From Geomonas sp. Red32 (GTDB lineage: Bacteria; Desulfobacterota; Desulfuromonadia; Geobacterales; Geobacteraceae), in contig NZ_JAKLOY010000001.1 in NCBI RefSeq assembly GCF_023652955.1, forward strand, positions 682,001 through 746,000: a DNA stretch of 64,000 nt, given 5' to 3'. This document shows positions 9,326 to 17,815 of the stretch, piece by piece. The notes beneath the pieces were generated by a model. The model was not told where the DNA came from and did not search any database. It was given only the letters and a program-made list of their open reading frames with translations. Numbering within the stretch: the first letter of the stretch is position 1; every line of letters starts with the position of its first letter. The position numbers were made by a program, and so were the translations under genes.

Positions 9326-10192
9326 GTGGGCAGGGATACGGCAAAGGCATATGCGCAGCGCTTCGAAAGGGTCTTCGACTATATAGAGCGGCACCTGGAC
9401 CAGCCGCTGAGCGTCGAGCAGCTGAGCCAGGTGGCGCACTTCTCGAAGTTCCATTTCCACCGGCAGTTTTCACTGTACACGGGGATCGGGGTCCTCGCCT
9501 ACGTGAGACTGCTCCGCCTGCGGCAGGCCTCGTACCGGCTCGTCTTCCGCCGCCAGGAACGGATCACCGACATCGCCCTGGACGCCGGCTTCGACAGTCC
9601 GGAAGCGTTCGCCCGCGCCTTCCGGCAGGCCTTCGGCCAGCCCCCCTCCCAATTCAGAAAAGCACCCCAATGGCAGCCGTGGAGCGAGCGGTTCCGGCTG
9701 CCCCCCCGTGAAAGGAGAGAGAAAATGGACGTAAAGATTACCGATTTCGCCGAGACCCGCGTCGCCATCCTGCAGCATCGCGGCGCCCCTGGCAGGATCA
9801 ACGACTCCGCGCTCAAGTTCATCGAGTGGCGCAAGGAAAGCGGGCTGTCGCCCAAGGACAGCAGCAGGACCTTCGGGGTCGCCTACGACGATCCCGAGGC
9901 CACGCCCCCGGAAGAGTTCCGCTTCGACATCTGCGGCGAGGTGAGCGAACCGGTGCCGGAAAACCGGCAAGGGATCGTGAATGGCGTCATCCCCGGGGGG
10001 CGCTGCGCGGTCGTTCGCCACCTCGGTTCCCACGACCGGATCGGCGAAAGCATCTATCCCCTTTACCGCGAGTGGCTCCCGGAAAGCGGCGAGGAGCTGC
10101 GGGACTTCCCGCTCTTCTTCCGCTACCTGAACCTCGTCCCCGACGTCGCCGAGCACGAACTGGTGACCGAAATCTATCTGCCGCTGAAGTAA
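9326..10192 (+). CDS. AraC-family regulator with GyrI-like effector domain
   Basis: A 288-residue transcription factor. Residues 8-110 form the AraC/XylS double helix-turn-helix (LSVEQLSQVAHFSKFHFHRQF and the second helix pair DIALDAGFDSPEAFARAFR). Residues 132-288 form a GyrI/SOUL-type ligand pocket, giving the Rob/MarA-like arrangement of multidrug or small-molecule sensors. The start is GTG, with GAGGGG upstream. The gene stands alone; the next plus-strand gene is 370 bp downstream. Target promoters and ligand are unknown. Confidence 0.9.
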   Translation: MGRDTAKAYAQRFERVFDYIERHLDQPLSVEQLSQVAHFSKFHFHRQFSLYTGIGVLAYVRLLRLRQASYRLVFRRQERITDIALDAGFDSPEAFARAFRQAFGQPPSQFRKAPQWQPWSERFRLPPRERREKMDVKITDFAETRVAILQHRGAPGRINDSALKFIEWRKESGLSPKDSSRTFGVAYDDPEATPPEEFRFDICGEVSEPVPENRQGIVNGVIPGGRCAVVRHLGSHDRIGESIYPLYREWLPESGEELRDFPLFFRYLNLVPDVAEHELVTEIYLPLK

Positions 10193-10227
10193 AAAGCCCC
10201 CCACCGTTAAAGCTCGGGAGGCATGCA

Positions 10228-10255
10228 TTGACATGAGTGGGGTGTCTGTTAGCAT
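10228..10255 (+). promoter_or_regulatory. Putative sigma-70 promoter
   Basis: TTGACA (10228-10233), a 16-bp spacer, then TAGCAT (10250-10255). It lies in the 372-bp gap 10193-10564, about 300 bp before the caspase operon, and would leave a long leader. The 99-codon open frame in this gap has no ribosome site or coding character. No riboswitch was recognised. Confidence 0.4.
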
Positions 10256-10564
10256 AAAGACACTCTGCTTTGTCATCTCGCATCCGAAAGTATCCTGTCA
10301 GGGAGGCTTTTGTATGAGGAGCAACCTTCCTTCAATACCAGCTCGCCGCTCACCCTGTATCCCACATCCTCGTCCCCTCTTGATCCAGAAAGATCGATCC
10401 GCCGGCACGATCGGAACCATCCCTCAGACAACGGCCGCCTCTCTGCAACTACCGCCTGTTCCTAACACCGCGTCGATATCGCCAGCCATACTCACCAGGT
10501 TCCAGGCGAGGCGTCTTGCCGCGATCCGGTAGCTTTTCCGGCGCGGGACCACAGAGGAGGAGTC

Positions 10565-10969
10565 ATGCACGAGGGGAGTCCGTGCGCGAACAACCGCCCG
10601 GCAACGCGATCTTGCCTGATGGCGGCGGCCTTTGCCGCCGTTTTGGGAACTGCCGCCCCTCTTTGGTCGGCAGATTTCGCCAACCCGGCCGCGCGCCAGG
10701 AGGGAAACCAGGTCCTTTTGGAGTACGACCTGGTCGGCAGCAGCAGGGAAAACCAGCGGGTGACTGTTTATATCGAATTCGGCGGCAGGCGCTACGCCGC
10801 CACCGATCTCCACATAACGGGTAATTTCGGCGAAAACCTCAAGTTCGGCGGCCGGAACCGGGTCTCGTGGGATCTGCTTCGGGATCTCCCCTCCGGGCTG
10901 AAGGGGGAGGTCACCTGGGAGCTCGGGCTGTCGGCAGGGCCGAGTTTCATCCCCCCCCCAAGCCTCTAA
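10565..10969 (+). CDS. Exported protein, first gene of caspase operon
   Basis: A 134-residue protein with a signal peptide ending near WSA (about residue 36), then a single small beta-rich domain of about 95 residues. The domain contains VTVYIEFGGRRYAAT, ITGNFGENL and GGRNRVSWDLLRDLP. This pattern resembles the small beta-sandwich modules found in secreted Bacteroidetes-type sulfatase-modifying-factor proteins (recalled similarity, not searched). GAGGAG precedes the ATG. It is separated by 64 bp from the caspase-like gene and is probably co-transcribed. It may be an accessory or substrate-binding partner, but no function is established. Confidence 0.65.
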   Translation: MHEGSPCANNRPATRSCLMAAAFAAVLGTAAPLWSADFANPAARQEGNQVLLEYDLVGSSRENQRVTVYIEFGGRRYAATDLHITGNFGENLKFGGRNRVSWDLLRDLPSGLKGEVTWELGLSAGPSFIPPPSL

Positions 10970-11033
10970 TCGTGCCGCGGGCGTCCGGCCCATTTCCGGG
11001 GCCGGCTACCATCTTCAGAAGGGAGGATGCCAT

Positions 11034-12809
11034 ATGAGAACGGCGGAAATCGCCATCGTTGTCCTGGCTTTGTTCATGGCGCTTCCGCCCCCCGTCTCCG
11101 GACTCAGGGTATCGACCCAGGTCGACATCGCGCCGGCCGTACCGGGACCGCGGAAGACCCTCCCCTTGCCCGATCTTAAAATCGGCCCCCCTGAGATCGC
11201 GTCCCCGGACGGTGTCCCGTCGGTGGGCAAAGGGCTCCCGTCCAGGGTCGTCTTCTCCCTTGAAAACGCCGGCCAGGGAGACGCCAATGGAATAAGGGTC
11301 ACGATCCGCCCCGTGGACAAGCATGTGGAGGCCCGCTGGCTCGAGGCCGGCTCCTCGGCGAACATCCCCCCCGGTAAAAAGGGGAAGTTCGCCATTACCG
11401 TAACGGTCGGCGAAGATTTTGACGGCGAGCGGGGACTGCCTCTCAAGATCGAGCTTTCCACCCGCAACCCGGTAACCACGTCCGAAAGGGTGGTCACCCT
11501 CGCCTACGACGGAAGGGAACCGCCCCCCAGGCTCGAAGTGGTCGCGGCCCAGGCCGAGTCCGCAAACGGCGAACCCTTTCTGTCCAAGGGGCGCTCCAGG
11601 GTCGTTTTGACCATCAAGAATAACGGGGAGGGGGATGCCAGGGGGGTCGGCGTCCTGGTGGAACCGGGCGACCGGAACGTCGCCGTTGAGAGCTCCGGAC
11701 GCTGGTGGAAGCCGTGGTCCGGCGAGAGCAGGGCACTGGTCCGCTCCCCCGGCGATGCCAGCAAGGTTTCCCTGCCCCGTGGCGAGAGCATGACGGTGGC
11801 CTTCGAGGTCGAGATAGCTGCGGCCTTCCGCGGCGGCAACGAGCTCCCGCTTTCCCTCACGCTCATGGCCGGGGCGCCGCGCACCTCGAGCAATGCCCGG
11901 GTCCTCCTTCCCTACCGCGAGCCGGTGGCCGCCGCGCCCCCTCCCAGCGGGAAGGAGGGAACGTCCAAAGTCTCCGCCATTTTTGGCAGCACGATGGATT
12001 TTCTGTCATCCACCACGAGGAAGCTTTTCGGCTCCAGCGGCGCCAAGGTCTCGGTTCCGGCCCAATCCCGGGCCTTTACCGGTAACGACCATGCGGTGGT
12101 CGTCGGAATCGAACACTACCGGGGGGGGCTGCCAAACTCGGACTACTCGAACAACGATGCGCAACTGGTGAAGGGCTACCTGCTGGCTTTGGGCTTCGAA
12201 GAGAGGAACATCGACACCCTGACCGATGAACGGGCGACCCTGGCGGACATACGGGCTTCCGTGGAGCGCAAGCTCAAAAACCGCATCACGCGGGAGAGCC
12301 GGGTGTTCTTCTACTATTCGGGGCACGGCGCGCCGGACCCGGTGAGCGGAGAGGGATACATCGTGCCGTTCGACGGCGACCCGAGCTACCTCGCCGACAC
12401 CGGCTATCCCCTTTCGAGGCTGTACGACAGCCTCGGCAGGCTGAACGCCGCGGAGGTGACCGTCGTGCTGGACAGCTGCTTCTCCGGGACCGGGGGGAGA
12501 GGGCTCCTGGCCAAGGGGGTCCGGCCGCTGGTGGTGAAATCCTCGGCCGCGGCGATCCCTTCCAACGTCGCGGTCCTTACCTCCACCTCCGGCGTGCAGA
12601 TCTCCACCACCCACCAAGACGGCAAGCACGGCCTTTTCACCTGGTATTTCCTGAAGGCCATAAGCGAAGGGAAGAAGAATCTCGCCGAGATTTACCAGTT
12701 CGTGCGCCCCCAGGTTGCGGATGACGCGAAGAGGCAAAACGTCGAGCAGACCCCGTCCGTCAGCATCGAAGGGGCGAAACTCGAAACGATATTCGTGTTA
12801 CAAAAATGA
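11034..12809 (+). CDS. Exported caspase-fold peptidase (C14 family) with CARDB-like domains
   Basis: A 591-residue protein. A signal peptide covers about residues 1-23. Two CARDB-like beta domains follow at about 55-155 and 165-300 (VVFSLENAGQGDANGIRV and VVLTIKNNGEGDARGVGV). The C-terminal p20-type caspase domain starts at AVVVGIEHY. The catalytic dyad is intact: His431 in YSGHG and Cys482 in DSCFSG. The signal peptide puts the protease in the periplasm or outside, unlike most bacterial caspase-like defence effectors. The stop overlaps the DUF4384 gene by 4 bp. Substrate and trigger are unknown. Confidence 0.87.
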   Translation: MRTAEIAIVVLALFMALPPPVSGLRVSTQVDIAPAVPGPRKTLPLPDLKIGPPEIASPDGVPSVGKGLPSRVVFSLENAGQGDANGIRVTIRPVDKHVEARWLEAGSSANIPPGKKGKFAITVTVGEDFDGERGLPLKIELSTRNPVTTSERVVTLAYDGREPPPRLEVVAAQAESANGEPFLSKGRSRVVLTIKNNGEGDARGVGVLVEPGDRNVAVESSGRWWKPWSGESRALVRSPGDASKVSLPRGESMTVAFEVEIAAAFRGGNELPLSLTLMAGAPRTSSNARVLLPYREPVAAAPPPSGKEGTSKVSAIFGSTMDFLSSTTRKLFGSSGAKVSVPAQSRAFTGNDHAVVVGIEHYRGGLPNSDYSNNDAQLVKGYLLALGFEERNIDTLTDERATLADIRASVERKLKNRITRESRVFFYYSGHGAPDPVSGEGYIVPFDGDPSYLADTGYPLSRLYDSLGRLNAAEVTVVLDSCFSGTGGRGLLAKGVRPLVVKSSAAAIPSNVAVLTSTSGVQISTTHQDGKHGLFTWYFLKAISEGKKNLAEIYQFVRPQVADDAKRQNVEQTPSVSIEGAKLETIFVLQK

Positions 12810-13690
12810 GCCCCGAAGCCCCCCTCAAGATCGGCGGCAGGAAAGCCGCAGGACCATCGCTGCTGCCGATGATCCGCCTTTTGATCGTTTGCCTTTCGGC
12901 CGCGGCGGGAGCCGGAAGCGCCCTGGCAGCCGGAGCATCGGCTCCCGTCTGGGTGGTGGCCGTGGGAGAGGCGCAGGGAAGCGACTACGACCCTCCAAAG
13001 GAAGTGATGGAGCGTGCCCGTAACGAGGCCAAACGCAGGGCCGTCGACGAAGCGGTCGGCACCTTTTTGAGGTCCCACACCCTGGTCAGCAACGGGCAGC
13101 TCGAGGAAGAGTTCACCTATGCGCAGGTCCGGGGGAGGATCGAAGAGGTCAAGATTCTCGGCGAAGAGCGGGACCGGGAGGACCCGAACCTCTTCCGAGT
13201 GAAACTGAAGGCCCTCGTCAGTCCGGTACTGCCCCAGGAGCGGGGACTGGAAATAAAGCTGGCACTGTCGCGCCATGAACTGAAGGAGGGGGACCGGATC
13301 CAGATCCATTACCAGGTCAATGCCGACAGCTACGTGTACATCTTCTCGATAGCCGCGGACAACTCGGTGACCCTTCTTTTTCCAAACCGCCTGCTACACG
13401 ATAACCATGCCCGGGCAGGCACGGGGTACGTTTTCCCTCCCGACAACGCATCCATCCACCTGGAAGCAAATTCCCTCCCGGGGATGAGGAATAAGCCGTC
13501 CCGCGAGAAGGTCAAGCTCATCGCCACTCGCGGGCGGGAGATCCTCCTCGAGAAGGGGTTCCAGGAGGGAATCTTTCAGGTCTACGACGCCCGCTCGACC
13601 GGACTGGTGGGCGATTTGGCGAGGAAACTGAACCAGCTGGAGGCCACCGACTGGGGAGAAGCGGTAACGTCCTACACGATAACACCGTAG
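12806..13690 (+). CDS. DUF4384-containing exported protein, caspase partner
   Basis: A 294-residue protein. It has an N-terminal export signal (hydrophobic stretch at about residues 20-42), a middle helical/beta region (about 55-150), and a DUF4384-like domain at about 148-240. The latter includes GDRIQIHYQVNADSYVYIFSI and VTLLFPN, the hallmark of this family. The ATG overlaps the caspase stop codon (ATGA), so the pair is translationally coupled. DUF4384 proteins often accompany exported caspase-like or surface-anchored proteins, but the biochemical role is unknown. An internal Met22 start without a ribosome site is less likely. Confidence 0.8.
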   Translation: MSPEAPLKIGGRKAAGPSLLPMIRLLIVCLSAAAGAGSALAAGASAPVWVVAVGEAQGSDYDPPKEVMERARNEAKRRAVDEAVGTFLRSHTLVSNGQLEEEFTYAQVRGRIEEVKILGEERDREDPNLFRVKLKALVSPVLPQERGLEIKLALSRHELKEGDRIQIHYQVNADSYVYIFSIAADNSVTLLFPNRLLHDNHARAGTGYVFPPDNASIHLEANSLPGMRNKPSREKVKLIATRGREILLEKGFQEGIFQVYDARSTGLVGDLARKLNQLEATDWGEAVTSYTITP

Positions 13691-13765
13691 CTTTCCGGCC
13701 GAGGGCAGCGGGGCTCCCCCCCCTTCCGAAGGGGCATCCGGTGCCCGTTTCATCTTTTTTTCGAT

Positions 13766-13793
13766 TTGTCGCATATATAGCTTGCCTTATTAC
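13766..13793 (+). promoter_or_regulatory. Putative promoter of the cold-shock gene
   Basis: TTGTCG, a 16-bp spacer, then TATTAC, about 77 bp before the ATG. The AT-rich leader is consistent with a cold-shock mRNA, but the boxes are imperfect. Confidence 0.4.
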
Positions 13794-13869
13794 GGCACTG
13801 CTGTTAGTGTGGCCAGAGTCCAGGCGATCTGGACAATAACGCAAGCAGAACAAAAGGAAAGCAACGTAA

Positions 13870-14070
13870 ATGGTAAACGGTACTGTAAAGTGGTTTAACG
13901 ACAGCAAGGGGTTTGGTTTCATTCAGCAGGACAACGGCGACGACGTGTTCTGCCACTTCTCCGCCATCAGCGGCGACGGCTTCAAATCCCTTGCTGAAGG
14001 CGATAGCGTATCCTTCGAGGTCGTAAAAGGCCCGAAAGGCCTCCAGGCCGCCAACGTGACCCGGATCTAG
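13870..14070 (+). CDS. csp: Cold-shock protein (CspA family)
   Basis: A 66-residue single cold-shock domain that binds single-stranded nucleic acid. RNP1 is KGFGFI (residues 13-18) and RNP2 is DVFCHF (25-30). The length and the start [10 protein letters not shown] are typical. It acts as an RNA chaperone or antiterminator in the cytoplasm. It is monocistronic and followed by a strong terminator. Its last 14 codons and terminator are duplicated at 16373-16477. Confidence 0.96.
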   Translation: MVNGTVKWFNDSKGFGFIQQDNGDDVFCHFSAISGDGFKSLAEGDSVSFEVVKGPKGLQAANVTRI

Positions 14071-14100
14071 CCTCAAGCGACATCCCGATACACGAAATAG

Positions 14101-14130
14101 AAAAGCCCCGGCAACCCCGGGGCTTTTTTT
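14101..14130 (+). terminator. Terminator of csp
   Basis: AAAAGCCCCGG pairs with CCGGGGCTTTT and is followed by further T residues. A near-identical copy occurs at 16447-16477. Confidence 0.9.
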
Positions 14131-14282
14131 GTTCTGCACACCCGCCTCATTCCCCGCCCGTTACCGCCCCTTCATGGAAAATAACTATTTGGCATGTTTT
14201 TACCAACATGTGCAATAATGAGAAACTTCGTGCTCCCGCCGAACAGCGCATGAAGTATCCTCTACTCCAGTGAAAGGGCCGT

Positions 14283-16370
14283 ATGTTCTCCAGCATCAAA
14301 GCAAAGCTTACCCTCCTTACCGCCCTGGGCTTCCTGGCGGTAACCGCCAGCGTCTCCCTCTCCTACTTCATCGCCGTCCGCGAGATCAAGAACATCATGC
14401 AGGCCGACGTCTCCGCGGTTGCCGACGCCCTGGAGAAGAGCGTCAACTACATCGCCACGGTAAAACCCGCGGCCTTGCAGGATACGAGTTTCAAGAAGGC
14501 GATCTACGACGTGAAGATCGGCAAGAGCGGGTACGTCTACCTGCTCGATCCTGCCGGCACCCTGATCGTGCATTACAAGGAGGAAGGGAGAAACCTCGCC
14601 GGCCAGCCGCACATCGACTACATTCGCAGCCATCCCGGCAATGGCTTCTACGAGTACACCGCGCAAAGCACCGGCCAGGAGAAGATGGTCGCCTACCGCT
14701 ACATACCCTCCTGGAACGTATGGGTGGTGCCCGGAGTCAACAAGGCCGATTACTTCAACGAGCTGAAGTCGAGTTTCCTCAAATGGAACATCGCCTGCGG
14801 CACCGTCCTCATCCTGCTTCTTTCCGCCGGGAGCATCCTCATCGGCAGGAGGATAGCGCGGCCGGTCCGGCAGGCAGCGGAGCTGGCCAACCGCCTGGCC
14901 ACCGGCGACCTCTCCATCGCGGCCGCCACCGGCATCGAGAGTTCCGGTGGCGAGGTCGGGGCCCTCCTCACCGCCCAGCACGCCATGGTTTGCGGCCTGA
15001 ACGAGATGGTCGATCACGTCAAGCAAAGCTGCCGGTCGCTCTCCGGAATTTCGGAAACCGTCTCCGCCTCGGCCGACGTGGTCACCGAAGGGGCGCAGAC
15101 CCAGGCCCGCGCCGTCGCCCAGGCCTCCCAGGCCGCCGACGCCATCCACGCCTCCGCAGAGATGGTGAGCGAGGGGATCGAGGTGCTTTCCGTTTCCACC
15201 GCCGAAACGGCCTCCTCCACCCTGGAGATGCGGGCCAGCGTCGAAGAGGTGGCGCTTACCATGGAACAGTTGGCCTCCGCGGTCGAAGACGTGAGCTCCT
15301 CGGTGACCGAGATGAGCGCCGCGGCCAAACAGATCGGCCTCAGCGTGCAGGGGCTGATGGAAGTCTCCTCCAACGCCGGAGCTTCCATCCAGCAGATGGA
15401 ATACTCGATCCGCCAAGTGGGGGAGAACGCGGAAACCACGGCGCGCATCTCCAACGGCGTCCTCGCCGAAGCCGAGGCGGGACGAGGCTGTGTCCAGGCC
15501 ACCATCGCCGGTATCGAGGAGATACGGGACGCCTACCGCAGCACCGCCGAAGTCATCTCCGCCCTCTCCGGCAGCGCCGCCGGGATCGGGGCCATCCTCC
15601 ACGTCATCGACGGCATCACCTCCCAGACCAACCTCTTGGCCTTGAATGCCGCCATCATCGCCGCCCAGGCCGGAGAGCACGGGAAGGGTTTCGGGGTGGT
15701 GGCCGGAGAGATCAAGCAGCTGGCGGAGCAAACCAAATCCTCCACCGTCGAAATCGGGCGGGTCATCAACGACGTCCTGGAGAAAACCGCGTCGGCAGTC
15801 GGCACCCTCCAGGCGTCGCAGGCCAGCATCGACTCGGGTGCCGCGCTTTCCCGCCAATCAGGAGAAGCCCTCGAGCGGATCGTGGGGGGGATGAAGATCT
15901 CGGCCGGCCACGTGGCGGAGATCGCCCGGGCCACCGTCGAGCAGGGGGTAGGCGGCCAGATGATCATGAAGGGGATGGAGCAGATGTCCGACATGGTGAG
16001 GCAGATCAGGCAGGCGACCAGGGAGCAGGAGAAAGGGAGCGAACTGATCGTCGCCACCGTGGAGCATATGAAGAGTCTCAACAGCCAGGTGTTCAACTCC
16101 GCCCGGGAACACAACGGGGCCAGCGCCGACATCGCCCAGGCGACCGAACGGATCACCTCCATGGTGCAGCGGATCAAGGACGCCTGCAGCGAGCAGCGCG
16201 ACTGCGGCATCCGCATCGCCGCCGAGATGGAAACCATCACCCGTTCGGCGGGCGGCAATCTCGAAGCGAGCGGTGGCCTCGCCCGTGCCGTTCAGGGGCT
16301 GACCGCCCAGGTGGACTCCCTCCACCGCGAGATGGACGCCTTCCGTACCGCCGACCGCTCCATCTCCTGA
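14283..16370 (+). CDS. Methyl-accepting chemotaxis protein, Cache-type sensor
   Basis: A 695-residue chemoreceptor. A first membrane helix (about 8-31) is followed by a periplasmic single-Cache-like domain (about 35-160, containing [17 protein letters not shown]). A second helix lies at about 172-192, then HAMP and the signalling domain, with the tip reading [18 protein letters not shown] then [18 protein letters not shown]. Two tip alanine/arginine positions differ from the usual consensus (IIAAQ in place of IEAAR), so coupling to CheA may be altered. No clear Shine-Dalgarno is visible. Cache domains of this type often bind small organic acids; the ligand here is unknown. It ends 2 bp before the duplicated csp tail. 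Confidence 0.92.
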   Translation: MFSSIKAKLTLLTALGFLAVTASVSLSYFIAVREIKNIMQADVSAVADALEKSVNYIATVKPAALQDTSFKKAIYDVKIGKSGYVYLLDPAGTLIVHYKEEGRNLAGQPHIDYIRSHPGNGFYEYTAQSTGQEKMVAYRYIPSWNVWVVPGVNKADYFNELKSSFLKWNIACGTVLILLLSAGSILIGRRIARPVRQAAELANRLATGDLSIAAATGIESSGGEVGALLTAQHAMVCGLNEMVDHVKQSCRSLSGISETVSASADVVTEGAQTQARAVAQASQAADAIHASAEMVSEGIEVLSVSTAETASSTLEMRASVEEVALTMEQLASAVEDVSSSVTEMSAAAKQIGLSVQGLMEVSSNAGASIQQMEYSIRQVGENAETTARISNGVLAEAEAGRGCVQATIAGIEEIRDAYRSTAEVISALSGSAAGIGAILHVIDGITSQTNLLALNAAIIAAQAGEHGKGFGVVAGEIKQLAEQTKSSTVEIGRVINDVLEKTASAVGTLQASQASIDSGAALSRQSGEALERIVGGMKISAGHVAEIARATVEQGVGGQMIMKGMEQMSDMVRQIRQATREQEKGSELIVATVEHMKSLNSQVFNSAREHNGASADIAQATERITSMVQRIKDACSEQRDCGIRIAAEMETITRSAGGNLEASGGLARAVQGLTAQVDSLHREMDAFRTADRSIS

Positions 16371-16372
16371 CC

Positions 16373-16477
16373 GGCCCCGAAAGGCCTCCCGGCCGCCAAC
16401 GTGCCCCGGATCTAGCCTCGAGCGACATCCCCGATACACGAAGCAGAAAAGCCCCGGCACCCCCCGGGGCTTTTTTT
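16373..16477 (+). pseudogene. Duplicated 3' end of csp with its terminator
   Basis: These roughly 105 bp match 14029-14130 almost base for base. They include the final csp codons through the TAG, the AGCGACATCC spacer, and the GCCCCGG/CCGGGGC hairpin (16447-16477). Only a few substitutions and single-base indels separate the copies. The 5' part of csp is missing, so this is a remnant. It now supplies the terminator of the chemoreceptor gene. Confidence 0.85.
16447..16477 (+). terminator. Terminator of the chemoreceptor gene (csp-derived copy)
   Basis: GAAAAGCCCCGG and CCGGGGCTTTTTTT form a stem-loop followed by a T run. It lies about 80 bp after the chemoreceptor stop within the duplicated csp tail. 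Confidence 0.85.
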
Positions 16478-16619
16478 ATATTTTCCCCTCCACGATCGGA
16501 AGCGGGTCTCATAGCGCGCCATATTATCCCAGCCTTTTGCCCCGCGGTTGTGAATTGCCCACGACATGGTAAAAAGGCACAACAGATAAAATCTTCGGTA
16601 ACCCTAAGGCAGGACTGGG

Positions 16620-17561
16620 ATGAAAAGGGACTTCACCATTATCGTTGCGGTAGCTGCCGCGTGGATCGCTTACGCCATGGCGCCTCCGGTCGTGACTGCG
16701 GAAACGACCGAGTTCGGCATGACGATCCAGCAAAACGGAGCCCGGGAACAGGCCCCACGGCCGCCATTGTTCAACTCGACGCTGGAAACGTCGTACACCA
16801 CGCCGGGCAAGGCAAAGTTTCAAGGAGTCAGTTACGGAGAGAGTGGCGCGTACAACCTGAGGGCGGGTTTGGGGAGTGCGCTTCCGTTGGGGAGGGAGTG
16901 GAGCGTACCGCTGGAATTGCGATTTCAGACTCTTTACCTGGGCACGCTCCCGGGGGTGCCGATTCCCGGCCAGATCGCCACCCTCCACTTCGGAACCGGC
17001 CTGAGGTATCGCCCCAACGATAGGTGGAGCTTCGTTACCCTCGTTACCCCCGCCCTCTACAAATTCAGCGACGTCGGCGGAAATGACATTGGGATCTCCG
17101 GTGCCGCGACGGCAATATGGAACTACAGCCGATCGGTAAAATATGCCTTCGGGATCATCGTTGCCCCCGACAGCGACATCAGGGTGCTGCCGGTAGCGGG
17201 CGTCGATTGGGCGATCAACGACCTCTTCGACCTCCGTCTCATGTTTCCCAAGCCGCGCCTGATCTACACCCCCGGCGGCCACTGGAGAGTGCACGCCGGT
17301 GCCGACTTCAACATGGCCACCTTCCGCACCGGCAATACCCTCGGCACCTCCATCGGCCTCCCCCAATACAACGATGCCCTTGCCACCTATCGCGACATCC
17401 GGACCGGAGCCGGCATCGGCTATCGCTTCCGCAAAGCGCTGACCGTGGAAGCCGAAGGCGGCTACTCCGTGAACCGCCAGCTGGACTACCGCCGCCTCGG
17501 CCAACGAGTCGAATTCGATCCCGCCCCCTACGCGAGCTTCAGCCTCCGCCTGCTCTTTTGA
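16620..17561 (+). CDS. Outer-membrane beta-barrel protein (DUF6268-like)
   Basis: A 313-residue protein with a signal peptide (cleavage near VVTA, residue 27). Alternating amphipathic beta strands follow, ending in FSLRLLF; a terminal phenylalanine after an amphipathic strand is the classic BAM signal. The strands GAYNLRAGLGSALPL and WSVPLELRFQTLYLG support a barrel of about 12-14 strands. It resembles DUF6268-type barrels by recall. There is no lipoprotein box. It is probably monocistronic; function (porin, adhesin or enzyme) is unknown. Confidence 0.75.
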   Translation: MKRDFTIIVAVAAAWIAYAMAPPVVTAETTEFGMTIQQNGAREQAPRPPLFNSTLETSYTTPGKAKFQGVSYGESGAYNLRAGLGSALPLGREWSVPLELRFQTLYLGTLPGVPIPGQIATLHFGTGLRYRPNDRWSFVTLVTPALYKFSDVGGNDIGISGAATAIWNYSRSVKYAFGIIVAPDSDIRVLPVAGVDWAINDLFDLRLMFPKPRLIYTPGGHWRVHAGADFNMATFRTGNTLGTSIGLPQYNDALATYRDIRTGAGIGYRFRKALTVEAEGGYSVNRQLDYRRLGQRVEFDPAPYASFSLRLLF

Positions 17562-17650
17562 CATTCCCCACACCGGTGCCCCATGCAGTGCCCTCCGGCC
17601 GTCGAAGCCCGCCACCTTCCCGGTAACTGAGAAACACGAACCTTTGGCTA

Positions 17651-17678
17651 TTGACAGTCACATCCTTCAACCTAAAAT
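17651..17678 (+). promoter_or_regulatory. Strong sigma-70-like promoter
   Basis: A perfect TTGACA (17651-17656), a 16-bp spacer, and TAAAAT (17673-17678). It is the best promoter match in the window and drives the 1071-residue repeat protein gene. The leader contains a small hairpin (CCCC-ACCTG with CAGGT-AACGGGG) at about 17702-17727. Confidence 0.65.
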
Positions 17679-17815
17679 GATTAAAAATTATTTATCTTAG
17701 TCCCCACCTGCCACCAGGTAACGGGGGCTTAGCGTCGCGTCGTGGTACCGGAGCCTTGCTTCGCGCCCATCCCAAGGGGCTCCACCGTCACGGCGCTCCA
17801 TTTCCGGGAGGGAGC

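Noticed and set aside
10233..10532. 99-codon open frame before the caspase operon
   Set aside because: No ribosome site, composition unlike a protein, overlaps a putative promoter.
14270..17023. 917-codon plus-strand frame across the chemoreceptor and beta-barrel genes
   Set aside because: Arg/Pro/Gly-rich shadow frame; the chemoreceptor and barrel proteins in other frames are well supported.
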